Assembly: GCA_001724265.1 (NCBI GenBank)
Contig: MEDY01000071.1
Location: forward strand, 28,708-92,707
Reading direction: 5' to 3'
Source: Rhizaria sp. SCN 62-66
Taxonomy: Eukaryota > Rhizaria, unplaced
DNA: 64,000 nt
The notes under the pieces were generated by a model, which was not told where the DNA came from, made no database searches, and saw only the letters and a program-made list of their open reading frames with translations. Shown here in pieces: positions 1-10,722 of the stretch; the stretch's first letter is position 1, and every line of letters begins with the position of its first letter. Position numbers and translations under genes: made by a program.

Positions 1-2846
1 CCGCCGCTGCTGCCGTTGCTCCCGCGCAGCGCCGCGGCTGCCGCGGCGGCGCCCGAGGCGTGGTTCTTGAGCGCCGCGGCGACGGCGGCGCGGTAGGGCG
101 CCGCCGCTGTGGTCTTGAACTCGCAGTCGCCGACGGCGCGCGTGACGGCGAGCTGGCCGTTGACGCGGCCCATGACCACGGAGCCGCCCAGCGCGGCCAC
201 GCGGCGCGCCTCGTCGGCTGCGGAGCACTTGTGGTCGCGCGACAGCGGCAGCCCCTCGCTGCAGCCCACGCCCAACACTTCGGCCGCAGACACGGGCGCC
301 GCGGGGTCGTCGTCGCCTGCCCCGCCGCCGCCGCGCGCGCCGCCGCCGGCCTTGCTGCCTGCGTTCTGGCTGCGGCGGCCGGCGCCGGCGGGCGGCAGGC
401 GCGCGAACGCGGCCGGGTGGGGCTCGTGGCGGCGCGCGATGACGGCGCGCGAGTCGCCCACGTTGAGCGTCCACAGCAGACCCGAGGCGGGGTGCAGCAC
501 GGTCACGCACAGTGTGCAACCCGCCGACTCGGACTGTGACAGCGGCAGCGCCACGCTCCCGCCGTTGCCGCCGCCGCCGCCGCCGCCGCGCGAGGCCAGC
601 GCGCGCCCGAAGGCCCCCGTGGCGGCCAGCGCGCTGCTGCTCGCGCCGTTGCTGTTGCTGTTGGCGGGCGAGCGCGGGTCCACCGCGCCGGCGTCGATGG
701 GGAAGGCCGGGCGCGTCGGGCACGGCATGCTCGGCAGCGCAGTCATCGCCTCACCTGACCCGCCGCTGCCGCTGCCGCCGCCGCCGGTGCCGGAGTCCGA
801 GGCGGAGTTGCCGCCCGCGCCCGCGTCGACGGCCGCGGCCCAGGCGGCGAGCTGTGGCATGGTGACCGCGGCGCCGCCCCCCGTGGCGCCAGTGCTGGCG
901 CCGACAGCCGTAGCGCCCGCGGTGGCCGGCGCGAAGGCGTTGACGCCCTGCATGAGCAGCTGCGCCTCAAGCCGCGCCGCGTGCGCGCGCGCCGCGCCGC
1001 CCAGCCCGGCGCCGAAGCCTGCGTTGAAGGCCAGCGAGGACAGCAGACCGCGCGGGGCCGCGGCCGAGGGGCGCGCGCCGGCGCCGCCGGCCTGCGCGGC
1101 GCTATTGCCGCCGACGGCGGAGGAGAGGAACGAGGTGCGCGCAAACCCGCTCGTGGTGTTGGCACCCCAGTTGCTGTTGCTGTTGGTGTTGCCGCCCGCT
1201 GCGGCTGCGGCGGCCGCGGCGGCGTTGGCGGCGGCCGAGGGCGGGTGCGAGACCGAGGCGCGGTAGAGCATGAAGCGCTCGTCGAGGCGCAGCACGGCGT
1301 GGCGCAGCGCGGACTCGACCGTGGCGTGTGGCGCGAAGGGGTTCGAGGTCGGCGGCACGACGCCGCCTGCGCAGTCGCCGCCGCTGCCGTTGTTGAAGAG
1401 GTGGTAGTGGTACGACCCCGCGTCCCAGTCGCCCGTCGCGCCGCCCCCACCGCCGCCGCCGCTGCCGCTGGGCTGGGGCGGCTGCTGCAAGAAGGGCGCG
1501 AGCGCGGGCGCGTTGGCGAGCGTGGTGAGGGCCCTGGTGCCGCGCTCCAGCTCTGCGACGATCGAGGCCACGAGGTTGGCTCTGACGAAGCGCGCCGCCT
1601 CGCGCCCGCCGTGGCCATCGGCGACCGCGAACACGCACAGCCGGTGCGCCGACACGGGCGGGAACGCGGACGACGACGAGGACGAGGACGACGAGCTGGA
1701 GCTCGAGTTGGAGCCGGAGCCGCTGCTCGCAGACGGTGGCACTGGCCCCATCGTTGGGAAGCCGCCGCCGTGGTTGCTGCCCGAGGCCAGCACAATCGTG
1801 GGCGTGGTTACCGCAGCGCCGGCGCCGCCGCTGCCGCCGCCGCTGCCGCTGCCGCCGCCGCCGTAGTGAGCGAGAACTTGCGGTGCGAAGAGATGCGAGT
1901 AGACGATGACGTCCTGCGCGGCGACGACCTCGTCCTCCATCGACGGACGCGGGCCCTGCAGCGAGCAGTGGCCCGCGGGCAGCGTCGAGAGCACGCCCAT
2001 GGACGAGGCCGAGACGGGTCGCGCGGGGCGGCGCGTGTACGCAGAGCCGCTCGCGGCGTTGCTGTTGTTATTGTATGAGACAGTGGGGCCGGCGGCGGCA
2101 GCGGAAGACGACGAGGACGACGACGAGGCGTTGCTATAGCCCGACTGGTGCGAGCGCGCGTGGTTCAGCGCGGGCTGTTGTGGCGCGGGGTACGACGGGC
2201 CGTTCCTCATGCTGCTCATGCCGCTCAAGCCGCTGCCACTGCCGCTGCTGTTGCTGTGGGCGCCCATAACCATAGTCATAGAGTGCCAGCCGATGGTCGC
2301 AGGAAGGCCATCACTGCCGTTGTTGCTGTAGGCGCCGGGCGCCAGCCTCGGGTGCGCAGGAGGGAACCCGCTGTTGCCACCCGCCGCGGTATTGCTCGAT
2401 GACGACGAGGCATTGCCTGCGTTGCCCTCGCCACCAGGGCCGTAGCCGACCGGCGGCCGGCCTGTGGTCGCGGCCAGGCCGACGCCGGGGTAGCGCGGGC
2501 CCACCGCGGGGCCGGCGGACGCGGCGGCGCGCGCGGCAGCGGACGCGCCGGGCGCGGAGGCAGATCCCGGGATCGAGGGCGCCTGGCGGGCGGGGCCTGC
2601 GCTCTGGCCGCGGATGGTTACCGAAGACAGCCCTGCGGAGCCGAGGCCAGAGCCGGGTGCGCGCGGGGCGCCGGTGCGCATAGACTGCGGCGGAGGAGTG
2701 AACATAGAGCGGCCGACATTGGGCAAAAGGCGTGCGCCGAGGCCACCACCGCCGCCAGCGCCACCACCTGCAGCGGTAGGGCGGGAGCCGATGACGCCGC
2801 CGCTGCCGCTCACCCCGCTGCCGCGAGACGCAGGCGGGTAAGGCAT
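1..2846 (-). CDS. PP2C-family Ser/Thr phosphatase, 3' part beyond window
   Basis: The minus-strand frame from the ATG at 2846-2844 is open to the window edge (about 948 codons), with no stop, not even TAG. Roughly the first 400 residues are low complexity (Gly, Ser, Ala, Asn, Pro). The PP2C core then starts: CVFAVADGHGGREAARF has the metal-binding DGHGG near residue 410. GDSRAVI lies near residue 797 and LSRDHKC plus RVNGQLAVTRAVGD near 870-900. PP2C enzymes are Mg/Mn-dependent phosphatases acting on phospho-Ser/Thr. Large Gly/Ser/Ala-rich inserts separate the core motifs, so the domain spans over 500 residues instead of the usual 250-300. The last metal-binding motif lies outside the window, so catalytic completeness is untested. 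The ATG was chosen because AT-rich intergenic DNA begins directly upstream. The family call is firm; substrate and subfamily are unknown. Confidence 0.88.
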   Translation of the reverse strand, partial: MPYPPASRGSGVSGSGGVIGSRPTAAGGGAGGGGGLGARLLPNVGRSMFTPPPQSMRTGAPRAPGSGLGSAGLSSVTIRGQSAGPARQAPSIPGSASAPGASAAARAAASAGPAVGPRYPGVGLAATTGRPPVGYGPGGEGNAGNASSSSSNTAAGGNSGFPPAHPRLAPGAYSNNGSDGLPATIGWHSMTMVMGAHSNSSGSGSGLSGMSSMRNGPSYPAPQQPALNHARSHQSGYSNASSSSSSSSAAAAGPTVSYNNNSNAASGSAYTRRPARPVSASSMGVLSTLPAGHCSLQGPRPSMEDEVVAAQDVIVYSHLFAPQVLAHYGGGGSGSGGGSGGAGAAVTTPTIVLASGSNHGGGFPTMGPVPPSASSGSGSNSSSSSSSSSSSSSAFPPVSAHRLCVFAVADGHGGREAARFVRANLVASIVAELERGTRALTTLANAPALAPFLQQPPQPSGSGGGGGGGATGDWDAGSYHYHLFNNGSGGDCAGGVVPPTSNPFAPHATVESALRHAVLRLDERFMLYRASVSHPPSAAANAAAAAAAAAGGNTNSNSNWGANTTSGFARTSFLSSAVGGNSAAQAGGAGARPSAAAPRGLLSSLAFNAGFGAGLGGAARAHAARLEAQLLMQGVNAFAPATAGATAVGASTGATGGGAAVTMPQLAAWAAAVDAGAGGNSASDSGTGGGGSGSGGSGEAMTALPSMPCPTRPAFPIDAGAVDPRSPANSNSNGASSSALAATGAFGRALASRGGGGGGGNGGSVALPLSQSESAGCTLCVTVLHPASGLLWTLNVGDSRAVIARRHEPHPAAFARLPPAGAGRRSQNAGSKAGGGARGGGGAGDDDPAAPVSAAEVLGVGCSEGLPLSRDHKCSAADEARRVAALGGSVVMGRVNGQLAVTRAVGDCEFKTTAAAPYRAAVAAALKNHASGAAAAAAALRGSNGSSG

Positions 2847-3405
2847 AACGTGTGCTGGAGTAGTTTTATACAAGACTGGGTGTGTGGAATACCTGTTGTA
2901 GTCGTTTAACAAGACAATGATCAAAGGACTGGGTGGTGAGAATCGGTAGAGGCAACGCACGAGCTATTGGTGAAGAAGGAGATCTCTAAGGAAGCAAATG
3001 TAGACAATAAAGCCGACCCCGTTAAATATCATTAAACATGCATATTAACGCGCACTATATAAATCACATGGTACTCCTCAAAATGGCATAATCTTGTTTT
3101 ACATATGAAAAACCTGTCGTATTAGTCGGACGGTTTCTCATCGATCCTGAGTGTTGTTGGAGGATCGGAAATGTCAAGAGAGTGACTCGTCGAAACGCCG
3201 GATTCACTCGGATTAATGGATCGCATGATATCAATATAATTGCAGTTCAAGTCGTGAAATCCATAGACTAGTGTATTATTCACGTTTTTTTAGCGTCATT
3301 TATCTCATCATAAACAATGATCGTGATATATCTGATGTTTTGTGATTTACCGCTCGCACCTTTCACTTTGGCGACTCATGCATTCTGAGTCATTGCTGTA
3401 CAATT
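2847..3405. other. AT-rich intergenic region
   Basis: This stretch separates the PP2C start from the 3' end of the next minus-strand gene. It should hold the PP2C promoter and the neighbour's 3' UTR. I see no ORF with coding character and no RNA gene. Confidence 0.6.
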
Positions 3406-6142
3406 TCACTGCCAGTTGTCGCCGGCGCGCCTCCTCGCCGCAAGCGCACTCGCCCCGCCGGCAAGGTCGTCCATCGCGGCGGCGACCGCAGACTCCCTCG
3501 CGGCGTCCTGCCTGCGCTGCGCCTCCCTCTCGACCTCGGCGGCGGCAATCTGCAGCCGCAGCGCGTCGCGCTCCGCCGCCACGCCCTGTAACCGCTCCAA
3601 CTCGCGCGCCATCGCCTCCGCGCGCGCCGCCGCCACTGCGCGCGCCGCGGTCCCGCCCGGAGTGCCAGCCGCGGCTGCGGCCTCCGTCTCGGCCTCGGCA
3701 GCCTCCGCGCGCGCACGGAGCGCGGCGGTCTCGCGCGCCGCGGCCTCAGCGGCTGCTTCGGCGACATGCTGCGCCTTGCGAGCGCGCGCAGCCTCGGTCT
3801 CGGCCCGGTTGACGCGGTCGGCCAGCGCCGCGGACTCGGCCGCCGCGCGGGCCGCCGCGGCGGCGGCAGAGGCCGCCGCAGCGTCGTTCGCCTGCTCTGC
3901 AGCGCCAGCAGCGGGGAGCAGCGACACGCCTCGGTGCGGCGAGAACGCGCTCGCGGGGTCGCCCCGCGCGCTGTTCAGCCCGGCGCCGCTGACACCACCG
4001 CGCGCGGAGACAGGCGAGGACAAGGGCGCAACCACTGCGGCGGGCGCGGGCCGCGAGAGGAGCAGGTCAAGCTCGAGCTGCAGCTTCCGCGCGCGGTCGT
4101 TCTCGGCGAGCGTCGCCGCGTCGGCCGTGCGCAGCGCCGCCATCAGCGCGTCGATGTCGCGGTTCGCCTGCGCCAAGTCGCTGCCAACGTAAAAACGCGT
4201 GCAATTATGAAGAATGAGAAAAACAAACGAATGTGAGATCAAAGAGTTGATTTTGAGAGATACAATAGGAATAATGAGTACACAATGATTCAAGGAGTCT
4301 CACGTACAGTTTGGCCCTCGCGGCATCCTTGTTGGCGTCGACCCCGCCGTCCCGCGCCTCCAACGCCTCGCGCCGCGCGTCGACCTCGCTGGCCAGCGTC
4401 GCCAGCTCGCCCAGTGCGATCTCCAGCTCGCACCACCCGTCGAACGGCGCCGGGCTCCCCGTGGCAGCACCGCGCGCACTGACATCGCCGCTTGTGGTCT
4501 TGTTCTTGGCGTTGGCGTTTCTACTGAGGGCGTTCGTCGCGGCCTCGGCCTGCGCGGCGGCATGCTCGTCCCAGGCCAGCTGCTCACGGTCGCTGAGCGC
4601 CGCCCACTGCGCGCCGTCGCCGCCGACGGGCACCACGGCGCCGCGCTTGCTCTCGGCGACCGCGGTGCAGCCAGCCGTGGCGGCCGCGGCCGTGGCGACG
4701 ACGACCGCGGCCAGCGCCAGCGCGGTCGCGACGGCGGGGCCCGTGGCCGTGCGGTCGGGCAGCAGTAGCCGCGGTGCGGCGAGCCCCGCCGCGAGCGCCC
4801 AGGCCGCGACAGCGACGACGGCGGCGGCGAGGAGCCCGCGGCGGGGCACGCGCGCGCAGGCGAGCAGGCCGCAGATGACCGCGAGCGCGCAGACGAAGCC
4901 GACAGCGAAGAGGCCCAGCTCGATGGCAACCCACGGCCGCAGCTCGTGCGTGGTGACCGTGAGCGGCGTCGCCGCGGCAAGGTTCCAGTAGTCGTCGAAG
5001 TCGAGACACGCGACGGCGACCGAGGCCGCGATCAGAAGCAGCGCGACGAGCAGGCACACGAGCAGGCAGTCGCGGCTGCGCGCGAGTCCGCCGCCGCCGC
5101 GGGCGCGCGCGCGGTCCGCATCCGTGGCGCCGCGGCAGCAGCAGCAGAGGCACGTGCAGCACCCGCCGCCGCTGCTGTTGCTGCCACTGCCGTCGTCCTC
5201 GTAGTCGTACTCAGCAGCACTCATCTTCCCGCCTACGCCTGCGGTGCCGCCGCCGCCGCCGCCGCGCGCACGCGCGCGCGCGCGCACCAGCGGCACCGGC
5301 AGCGCGCCAGTAGCGACGCGCCGCGCGAGGTATTGATCCGGCGGCACGGCGTCGATGACGGCCAGCAGCCGTGGGTCTGCGCGCTGCAGCCCGCCCACCG
5401 CGGCGGCGGACACGCGGCGCGGCGGCAGCGTCGCCAGCAGCGCCCCCAGCGCCGTCGCCTCGGCCGGGGTCAGCCGCGCGCGCACGGCCCCGGAGCCGCC
5501 GCCGGCGTCCGCGTCGGCCGCGAGCGGGAGCGGGTGCGCGTGCGCGGGCGCGTCGGGTGGCAGCAGCGTAGAGCCCGCGGGCAGGTCGGTCGGCAGCGGG
5601 AACCGCGGGTAGGCGGGCGCGAGCTCCTCGGGCCACAGCACGCCCGGTGCGCGGTAGTAGCCGTCGTAGTCGTCGTAGCGCACTGTGGCCGCGCCGTCCA
5701 CAGCGCCCGGCGCGGTAGCGAGACCACGGGCTGAGGCTGCACCATTGCTATTGCTATAGTTTCGTGAAGAAGACGACTCGGTCGGGTATGCTCCAGCAGC
5801 AGCACTGTTCGCGCCGGGAGGTGCAGGGCCATAGGGCGCAGTAAGCACTGTCGCAGCAGGCGCGGCTCCCGCTGTAGATGGAGGTCCTGTGGTAACTGCG
5901 CCTCCAGGCAGACGAAGCGGGGGCAGCCGCGCGAGAGGCTGCGCGGGTACGGTTGCCGCGGGGAACTACGGGGTGTAGATGCGCTCCAGAGCAGGATTCG
6001 CGGTATATTGAGTCTGCATCTCAACGTTTGACGTTGATGGGCCACCAGGGGTGATGCCGGAGGATGTTGTCCGCGGCGCAGCCCATGTGACGCCGCTGCT
6101 TGGCTGCGCTGGCATACCCTGTTCTAACGCAGCATCGTACAT
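3406..6142 (-). CDS. Tetraspan membrane protein with C-terminal coiled coil; one in-frame TAG
   Basis: There are two exons, 6142-4308 and 4180-3406, with a 127-bp intron (donor GTACGT, acceptor GCAG); the total is exactly 870 codons ending in TGA. The N-terminal third is Pro/Ala/Ser-rich. A Cys cluster (GGGCCTCLCCCC, a likely palmitoylation site) precedes about four hydrophobic segments at roughly residues 355-495, starting with LLVCLLVALLLIAASVAVAC. A coiled coil rich in Ala, Glu and Arg fills residues 560-865, much of it in exon 2. TAG occurs in frame at 5968-5966, after ALERIYTP; the same frame continues directly with FPAATVPAQP. No intron removing this TAG has a good donor. The start ATG (MYDAALEQ) lies where AT-rich DNA turns GC-rich. 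No family was recognised; the topology suggests a membrane anchor or scaffold, which is inference. Confidence 0.7.
5966..5968 (-). other. In-frame TAG in the tetraspan gene
   Basis: TAG read on the minus strand between ...RIYTP and FPAATV.... Upstream and downstream share one frame and one composition. It is interpreted as a sense codon. Confidence 0.7.
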
Positions 6143-6786
6143 AGGGTATAATATTAGATGATGATGTATAATTTGAAAAATAAACAGTGAGTTCGTTGAG
6201 ATTCCAGAAAAATGCACTTAAAATCGTACTGACGATCAAATCATGGAAATATGGGCTATTCAAGCAAGTGCCAGTTCAAATGTTTGCGAGCCGTTCTTGC
6301 CCCCCCCCTTTCAGTCACCACAGGAACGTAGCAGGCCAAAAGGTTGGGAAGAGACCACATACATATATCTGCGGAGAGTAAACACATTCTGAATATACGC
6401 CAGGATATTGGACTCGTCAATATGTGTAATTTCATCATACATAAAGACACCTTGATATTTCAAGAATATATCCATCTGGATTGAGCATTAAATAAAGAGC
6501 AGTAAGATAGCGAGAGTAAGAAATCACTGAAAAGGATTTATGCCACAGAGAAAGCAAAGTTAGTTCGCGAGCCACAAGCGAAAAAATAACAACATGTATG
6601 ACCCGTATCTAAATTTTATGCATACGAAGATCTGGTGGTTGAAGGAGGCAATCAAGCATCTTGATTGACATTCCTTCCCTTGTGTGTGTAGCGAGCAGTC
6701 CATAACTGCGCACACCCACGCTCCTCAAAGACGTTAGCCATCTACGATAGATACACCCGCCGCCTCTACGCGACATCTCCGCGCGC
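6143..6786. other. AT-rich intergenic region
   Basis: It should contain the promoter of the tetraspan gene and the 3' UTR of the CRAL-TRIO gene. A homopolymeric C run lies near 6301. No gene is supported here. Confidence 0.6.
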
Positions 6787-8362
6787 TCACGCCTCGACCG
6801 CGAGCGACGCCTCGGATGCAACGCCCTCTGTCTATGGCGCGCTGGGCAGCGGCGAGGCTTCAGCCAGCGGGGACAACGGCGCCGCTGCCGGCGCGGCAGC
6901 CGCGGAGGGCTCAGCCACAGCCACCGCCACGGCCGCTGCGGCGTCAGCCGCGGGCTCGGGCTCCTCCTGGCCCTTCTTGGCGTCCATCTCGGCGACCTGG
7001 GCGTAGGTCGGCGGCTCCTGCTCTTTGCCCTCGACCGCGTCGGTCACAGTCGCCGTTGCAGTCGACGCAGACTCTGTGGAAGCAGCAGCGTCGGCTTCGG
7101 CGTCGCCCGTGGCAGGGTTGAAGAGCTTGTCCTCGAGCGCAGTCATGCGTGCCCAGAACTCTTGGTGGTCGTACCCGGGGGCCGTCTGCTTATCAACCTG
7201 CGGCTGGCCGATGCCGATCAGCTCGGCCCAGTTGTCGCCAACCAGGTCCTTGAGCTGCGCGTCCGCGTCCGTGCCCGGCTCGAGCTTGCCCTTGATGAAC
7301 TTGATCTTGCTCTTGGTGCGCGCGTCAACGAAGGGCGACACGATGGTGTAGAACATGCTGAAGTAGAAAGGCGCGTTGAGCAGGATGGCGGTGCCGAGAC
7401 GCTCAGGGAAGCGCGAGGAGAGGCACTTGGCCGACTCCATAGACACGCGCTTGGCGGGCGAGTTGAAGAGCGAGAAGCCCTCGAGATTGATGACGACGGT
7501 GTACTTAGCGACGGGATCCGTCATCATGCGCGTCGCCATCTCGAGCGTCCACACCAGGTGCTGAATCTGTTGGTCCTCGAACTTGCGCATCGCCTTGGTG
7601 TCGTACGTGCCGTGCATCAGGATCACGGGGCGCCCAAACCGATCCAGGTTGCGCGCAATGCGCAGCTTGCCTGTGAGAGACGGAAACAGAATGAACAAGA
7701 GCAAACGCATGGTGAGACGAGACAGAATACCTCAAGCAAAGCGTGAACTGAATCGCATGGAACAAGCTTTCGGCAAGCTGACAAAGTGAGCGTGAAAAAC
7801 GTACCGGTGGTGGCTTGGAACTCGACGTCTTTGGCGCGCAGGTCCTGGGGGCGGTAGGTGGCGCGCCAGGCGACGTCCTCGAGCACGAGCTCGGTGGCCT
7901 TGTGCAGGTCGCAGCCGCGAGCGCGCAGGAAGCGCATCAGGTAGTCGTCCTCGGCGTAGATCGCCTGGATCGCGGGGTCCGCGTAGTACGGACTTGCTAT
8001 AATCGACTGGGGCAAACGGTGGAGGTAAAGGAGTGGACGTCAATAAGGAATACAGCAGGAAGATGGTGAGATTAGGGCAGATCGCGACGATCACGATGAC
8101 AGTGCGGAGCGGGCGTTTTCGTAGCTCTAATGATACAAGCAGTGTCTATACCACCATAGATGCTGTTAAAACAAGAAATACAATGTTTGTCTTGACGCGC
8201 TGTGACCTAGCAGGATTGATGAAGGCTGGTATCGAGAGGACATGGGTTGGAACGTACTTCACGCATCGAATGGATTAGAGCAAGGTTGTCCTCGGTGATA
8301 GTTTCCTTGATGACGTGCATCTCGGGGATGATTTCGGTCGCCGTACTAAATTCTTCAGCCAT
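6787..8362 (-). CDS. CRAL-TRIO (SEC14-like) lipid-binding protein; in-frame TAG near C-terminus
   Basis: Three exons, 8362-8258, 8006-7805 and 7670-6787, have donors GTACGT twice and acceptors CAG and ACAG; the sum is 397 codons ending in TGA. The N-terminal helical CRAL-TRIO part includes DDYLMRFLRARGCDLHKA. The lipid-binding domain follows with GRPVILMHGTYDT, YTVVINLEGFSL and YTIVSPFVDARTKSKIKF. SEC14-type proteins bind or exchange phospholipids or other small lipids in the cytosol. The tail is Ala/Pro/Glu-rich and disordered. TAG occurs at 6834-6832 after SPLPSAP; the frame continues TEGVASEASLAVEA to a TGA at 6789-6787, and GC-rich coding-like DNA ends only there. If TAG terminated, the protein would be 381 residues. 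The gene is divergent from the membrane-protein gene at 9253. Confidence 0.85.
6832..6834 (-). other. In-frame TAG in the CRAL-TRIO gene
   Basis: TAG follows SPLPSAP and is followed by 14 coding-like codons and a TGA. Alone it could be a normal stop. It is listed because five other in-frame TAGs occur in the window. Confidence 0.5.
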
Positions 8363-9252
8363 TAGGACTGCATGAACGGGGTTACGATATGTGCGAGCAT
8401 GATTAAATGATAGGAGGTGACGAAGTGTAAAGGAAGGGGGGAGGTGGTGAGTGTGTGAGCAAAGGGTTGTGACTCGGACACGAATTGGACAGATTAACAA
8501 AAGTAACCAGACTCAGGAATAAGACATTGTTGAAAATATTAAGCCCGATAGCAGAAAGCACCACGGCATTAGAGTTTTACGCTCGCAAATGTCTGAACAC
8601 CAACAAAAAATTCAGGCTTTTTTTCACTGTCCGTCGTCAGTCTGTCGTCCGACCTCGGCCGACCGTCGACCCGCACCGCCCGTCGCGCGAGAGGCAATTC
8701 GGCGAGATCTATAGCTGCATCATAAACTCGTTGTTTTGTCCTGTTTTTGTTATTTTGAGCCTGTTTAAAGGCGGCACGGGCTATACTTGAATTAGTGCTG
8801 TGAAAGAGCTCAGGTAAACTGCTGTACAAGCACGTTATCATCTGTCCGTTGCCAATTGTCGGGTACCACCATCTTCCTCTCTTCCAGTCGACACCAAGCA
8901 ATATGACAGCTATGTAGCATCTGCATATGATGTATGGACACGGCATTACTCGGAAGCTACGTGGTAAATGTCCATGCCTTGAACTCGTTGTTCTAGTCTG
9001 TCAACGGCCAGGCAAGCCAACCAGGTTAGGTGGAAGTTTCAAGAGTCCGCCGGTCATGCTTTATTTTAGCGTTTTAGACTCGCAAAATAGTCTCATCGAT
9101 TGCTATGATCGTTGTCTAGCGCATTTAGACGCCAACCTTATCTGTGTGCTTTGATATTTTTTCACTCAACCTTACACATTCTCCTCATAGACACCCCCGG
9201 TTAACTCCACCGCGCACTTGCCGAGTTGCATCTGTTCCGTCGTACCTTCACA
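8363..9252. other. Divergent promoter region
   Basis: This lies between the starts of the CRAL-TRIO gene (-) and the membrane-protein gene (+). A GC-richer patch at about 8620-8710 sits within AT-rich DNA. A pyrimidine-rich stretch ending CTCCTCATAG (to 9190) resembles a 3' splice site, so the + gene may have a spliced 5' UTR. No coding exon could be supported. Confidence 0.5.
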
Positions 9253-9942
9253 ATGCACGTGATGGTATTTTGCGCGCTGGTGATGGGCATTCCCATCGCC
9301 GCGCTCTGCATCGCCCACTACCAGAAGTTCCAGACCTTCAACGTGCTGGCGCAGTCTCTCATCGGCTTCCTCGTCGTCAACGTCGTCATCTGCGTCTGGG
9401 AGCTCGCGCTCTTCTACCGCTTCGATGCCATCACTAAGGTCCACTCTCGCCGCCTTAAGGACGGTTTCTACAAGGGCACGCCCGAGGGCGCTGCGCTGCG
9501 CGACAAGGAGCCGCTGATCGTGTTCCGTTCGTACCCGTTCGCCAAGATGTTCTCGCTCAGCACGTGGTCCGAGGTGTGGTCTGACTATGCGCGCTACGAT
9601 GTCTCCTACACCGATAAATCCACCTTCGGCTACAACATCGACGTCGGCAACGGCCACTCGACGCTCATCACGTCGGTGCTGCTGCTTGTGTGCATGGTCA
9701 ACCCGCTCTGGTCCCCCCGCGTCGTCGGCATTGTCGGCATCGTGCTCTTCTACCAGAAGGCCTACGGCACCTTCGTCTACCTCTTCGCCTACATTAACAA
9801 CAAGCGCTACACCATCTCGACGTGGAATGAGATTATCTTTTGCGTGCTGTGCACCAACTTCCTCTGGATCCTGTTCCCCGTGCTTGGCTTCTCCGCATCT
9901 GTGGACATGATCATGAGCGACTCCTTCGCCATGATCCAGTAA
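9253..9942 (+). CDS. Polytopic membrane protein with DVGNGHSTL motif
   Basis: This is a single-exon gene of 229 codons from ATG (MHVMVFCALVMG) to TAA. Five hydrophobic segments are visible: near residues 1-23, 33-58, 137-155, 160-185 and 196-222. A polar loop between the second and third carries YDVSYTDKSTFGYNIDVGNGHSTL. The conserved-looking aromatic/acidic loop followed by GNGHSTL and membrane helices recalls uncharacterised protist membrane proteins distantly like EXPERA/emopamil-binding proteins, but that is from memory and uncertain. The frame stays open upstream to a possible acceptor at 9190 (ALAELHLFRRTFT), so an extra N-terminal exon cannot be excluded. Codon use is very GC3-rich, as in neighbours. 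Confidence 0.75.
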   Translation: MHVMVFCALVMGIPIAALCIAHYQKFQTFNVLAQSLIGFLVVNVVICVWELALFYRFDAITKVHSRRLKDGFYKGTPEGAALRDKEPLIVFRSYPFAKMFSLSTWSEVWSDYARYDVSYTDKSTFGYNIDVGNGHSTLITSVLLLVCMVNPLWSPRVVGIVGIVLFYQKAYGTFVYLFAYINNKRYTISTWNEIIFCVLCTNFLWILFPVLGFSASVDMIMSDSFAMIQ

Positions 9943-10722
9943 GCGAACTGTTAACGACTAGCAGTGAAGCGCGACGCCGCAGTGAGTTTAACTTAAACTG
10001 ACTTGCGGCGGAGCTGCACAGTATGTATACTAGTGACTGTGAGCATGCAGTAGTGACTGTGAGCATGACTCACACGTTCACTATAGATAGCGTGTGCTGT
10101 TGGTTTTGTGCCATATTTTGCAGAGGGCAAGCGGAAGACTGACTGTGTGTCAGTAAAGCTTTGTCCTATATGTTGTGCTGCCCAAAACTCAACAGCTCAT
10201 ATGTCTTGCTATGTTTTGAAATGTATAATGCTGGGTCGACTAGGACTTGTTTATCACAGACAAGCTCACAGACTTGCGCAAGCATGACATCATCTCGTTT
10301 GCTTGTTTAGATGACGTATCGTTGGACTACACGCGATATGCGTGCAAGTGCCTCGGTTTTCATCACAGGTTTTCTAGCGTATAACCATGCATGTGTGGTG
10401 GCAGTGAGGGCGAGTCTTATCTTATTATTTCCTTGTTAGTTACTCCCATTTGTTGCATTTGTGAGTTTGCTGTTGGATGTGCTTAGTGTTCGAGATTTTT
10501 CCTCGACTATGTTTGCCCTTTTTCTTTTTCTTTTTTGTTTCTTCTCTCTTTCATCTCTGGTGGCGTGTTGCAACGCTAAGTTTTGCGTCACGTCCCCCCT
10601 GCTTTATTAAATGAGGCCGTCGCTCCTCTAACAGCGAAACTAATACATTAAAACGATTCATCAAAGCATTAAGTCGATACAAATGTGCATGGATGATAAA
10701 AAGTGTATTTTTATGAAAAGTC
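9943..10722. other. Intergenic region between convergent genes
   Basis: It holds the 3' UTR of the membrane-protein gene and probably that of TFIIA-gamma. It contains the 20-bp tandem repeat at 10031-10070 and a T-rich tract at about 10506-10558. No ORF or RNA gene is supported. Confidence 0.6.
10031..10070. repeat. 20-bp tandem duplication
   Basis: Two adjacent 20-bp copies, both starting TAGTGACTGTGAGCATG, differ only near their ends. They lie in the 3' flank of the membrane-protein gene. Confidence 0.85.

Noticed and set aside
109-2841. Long plus-strand ORFs opposite the PP2C gene
   Set aside because: They are antisense shadows; the minus strand carries the DGHGG and GDSRAV motifs and the GC-rich codon pattern.
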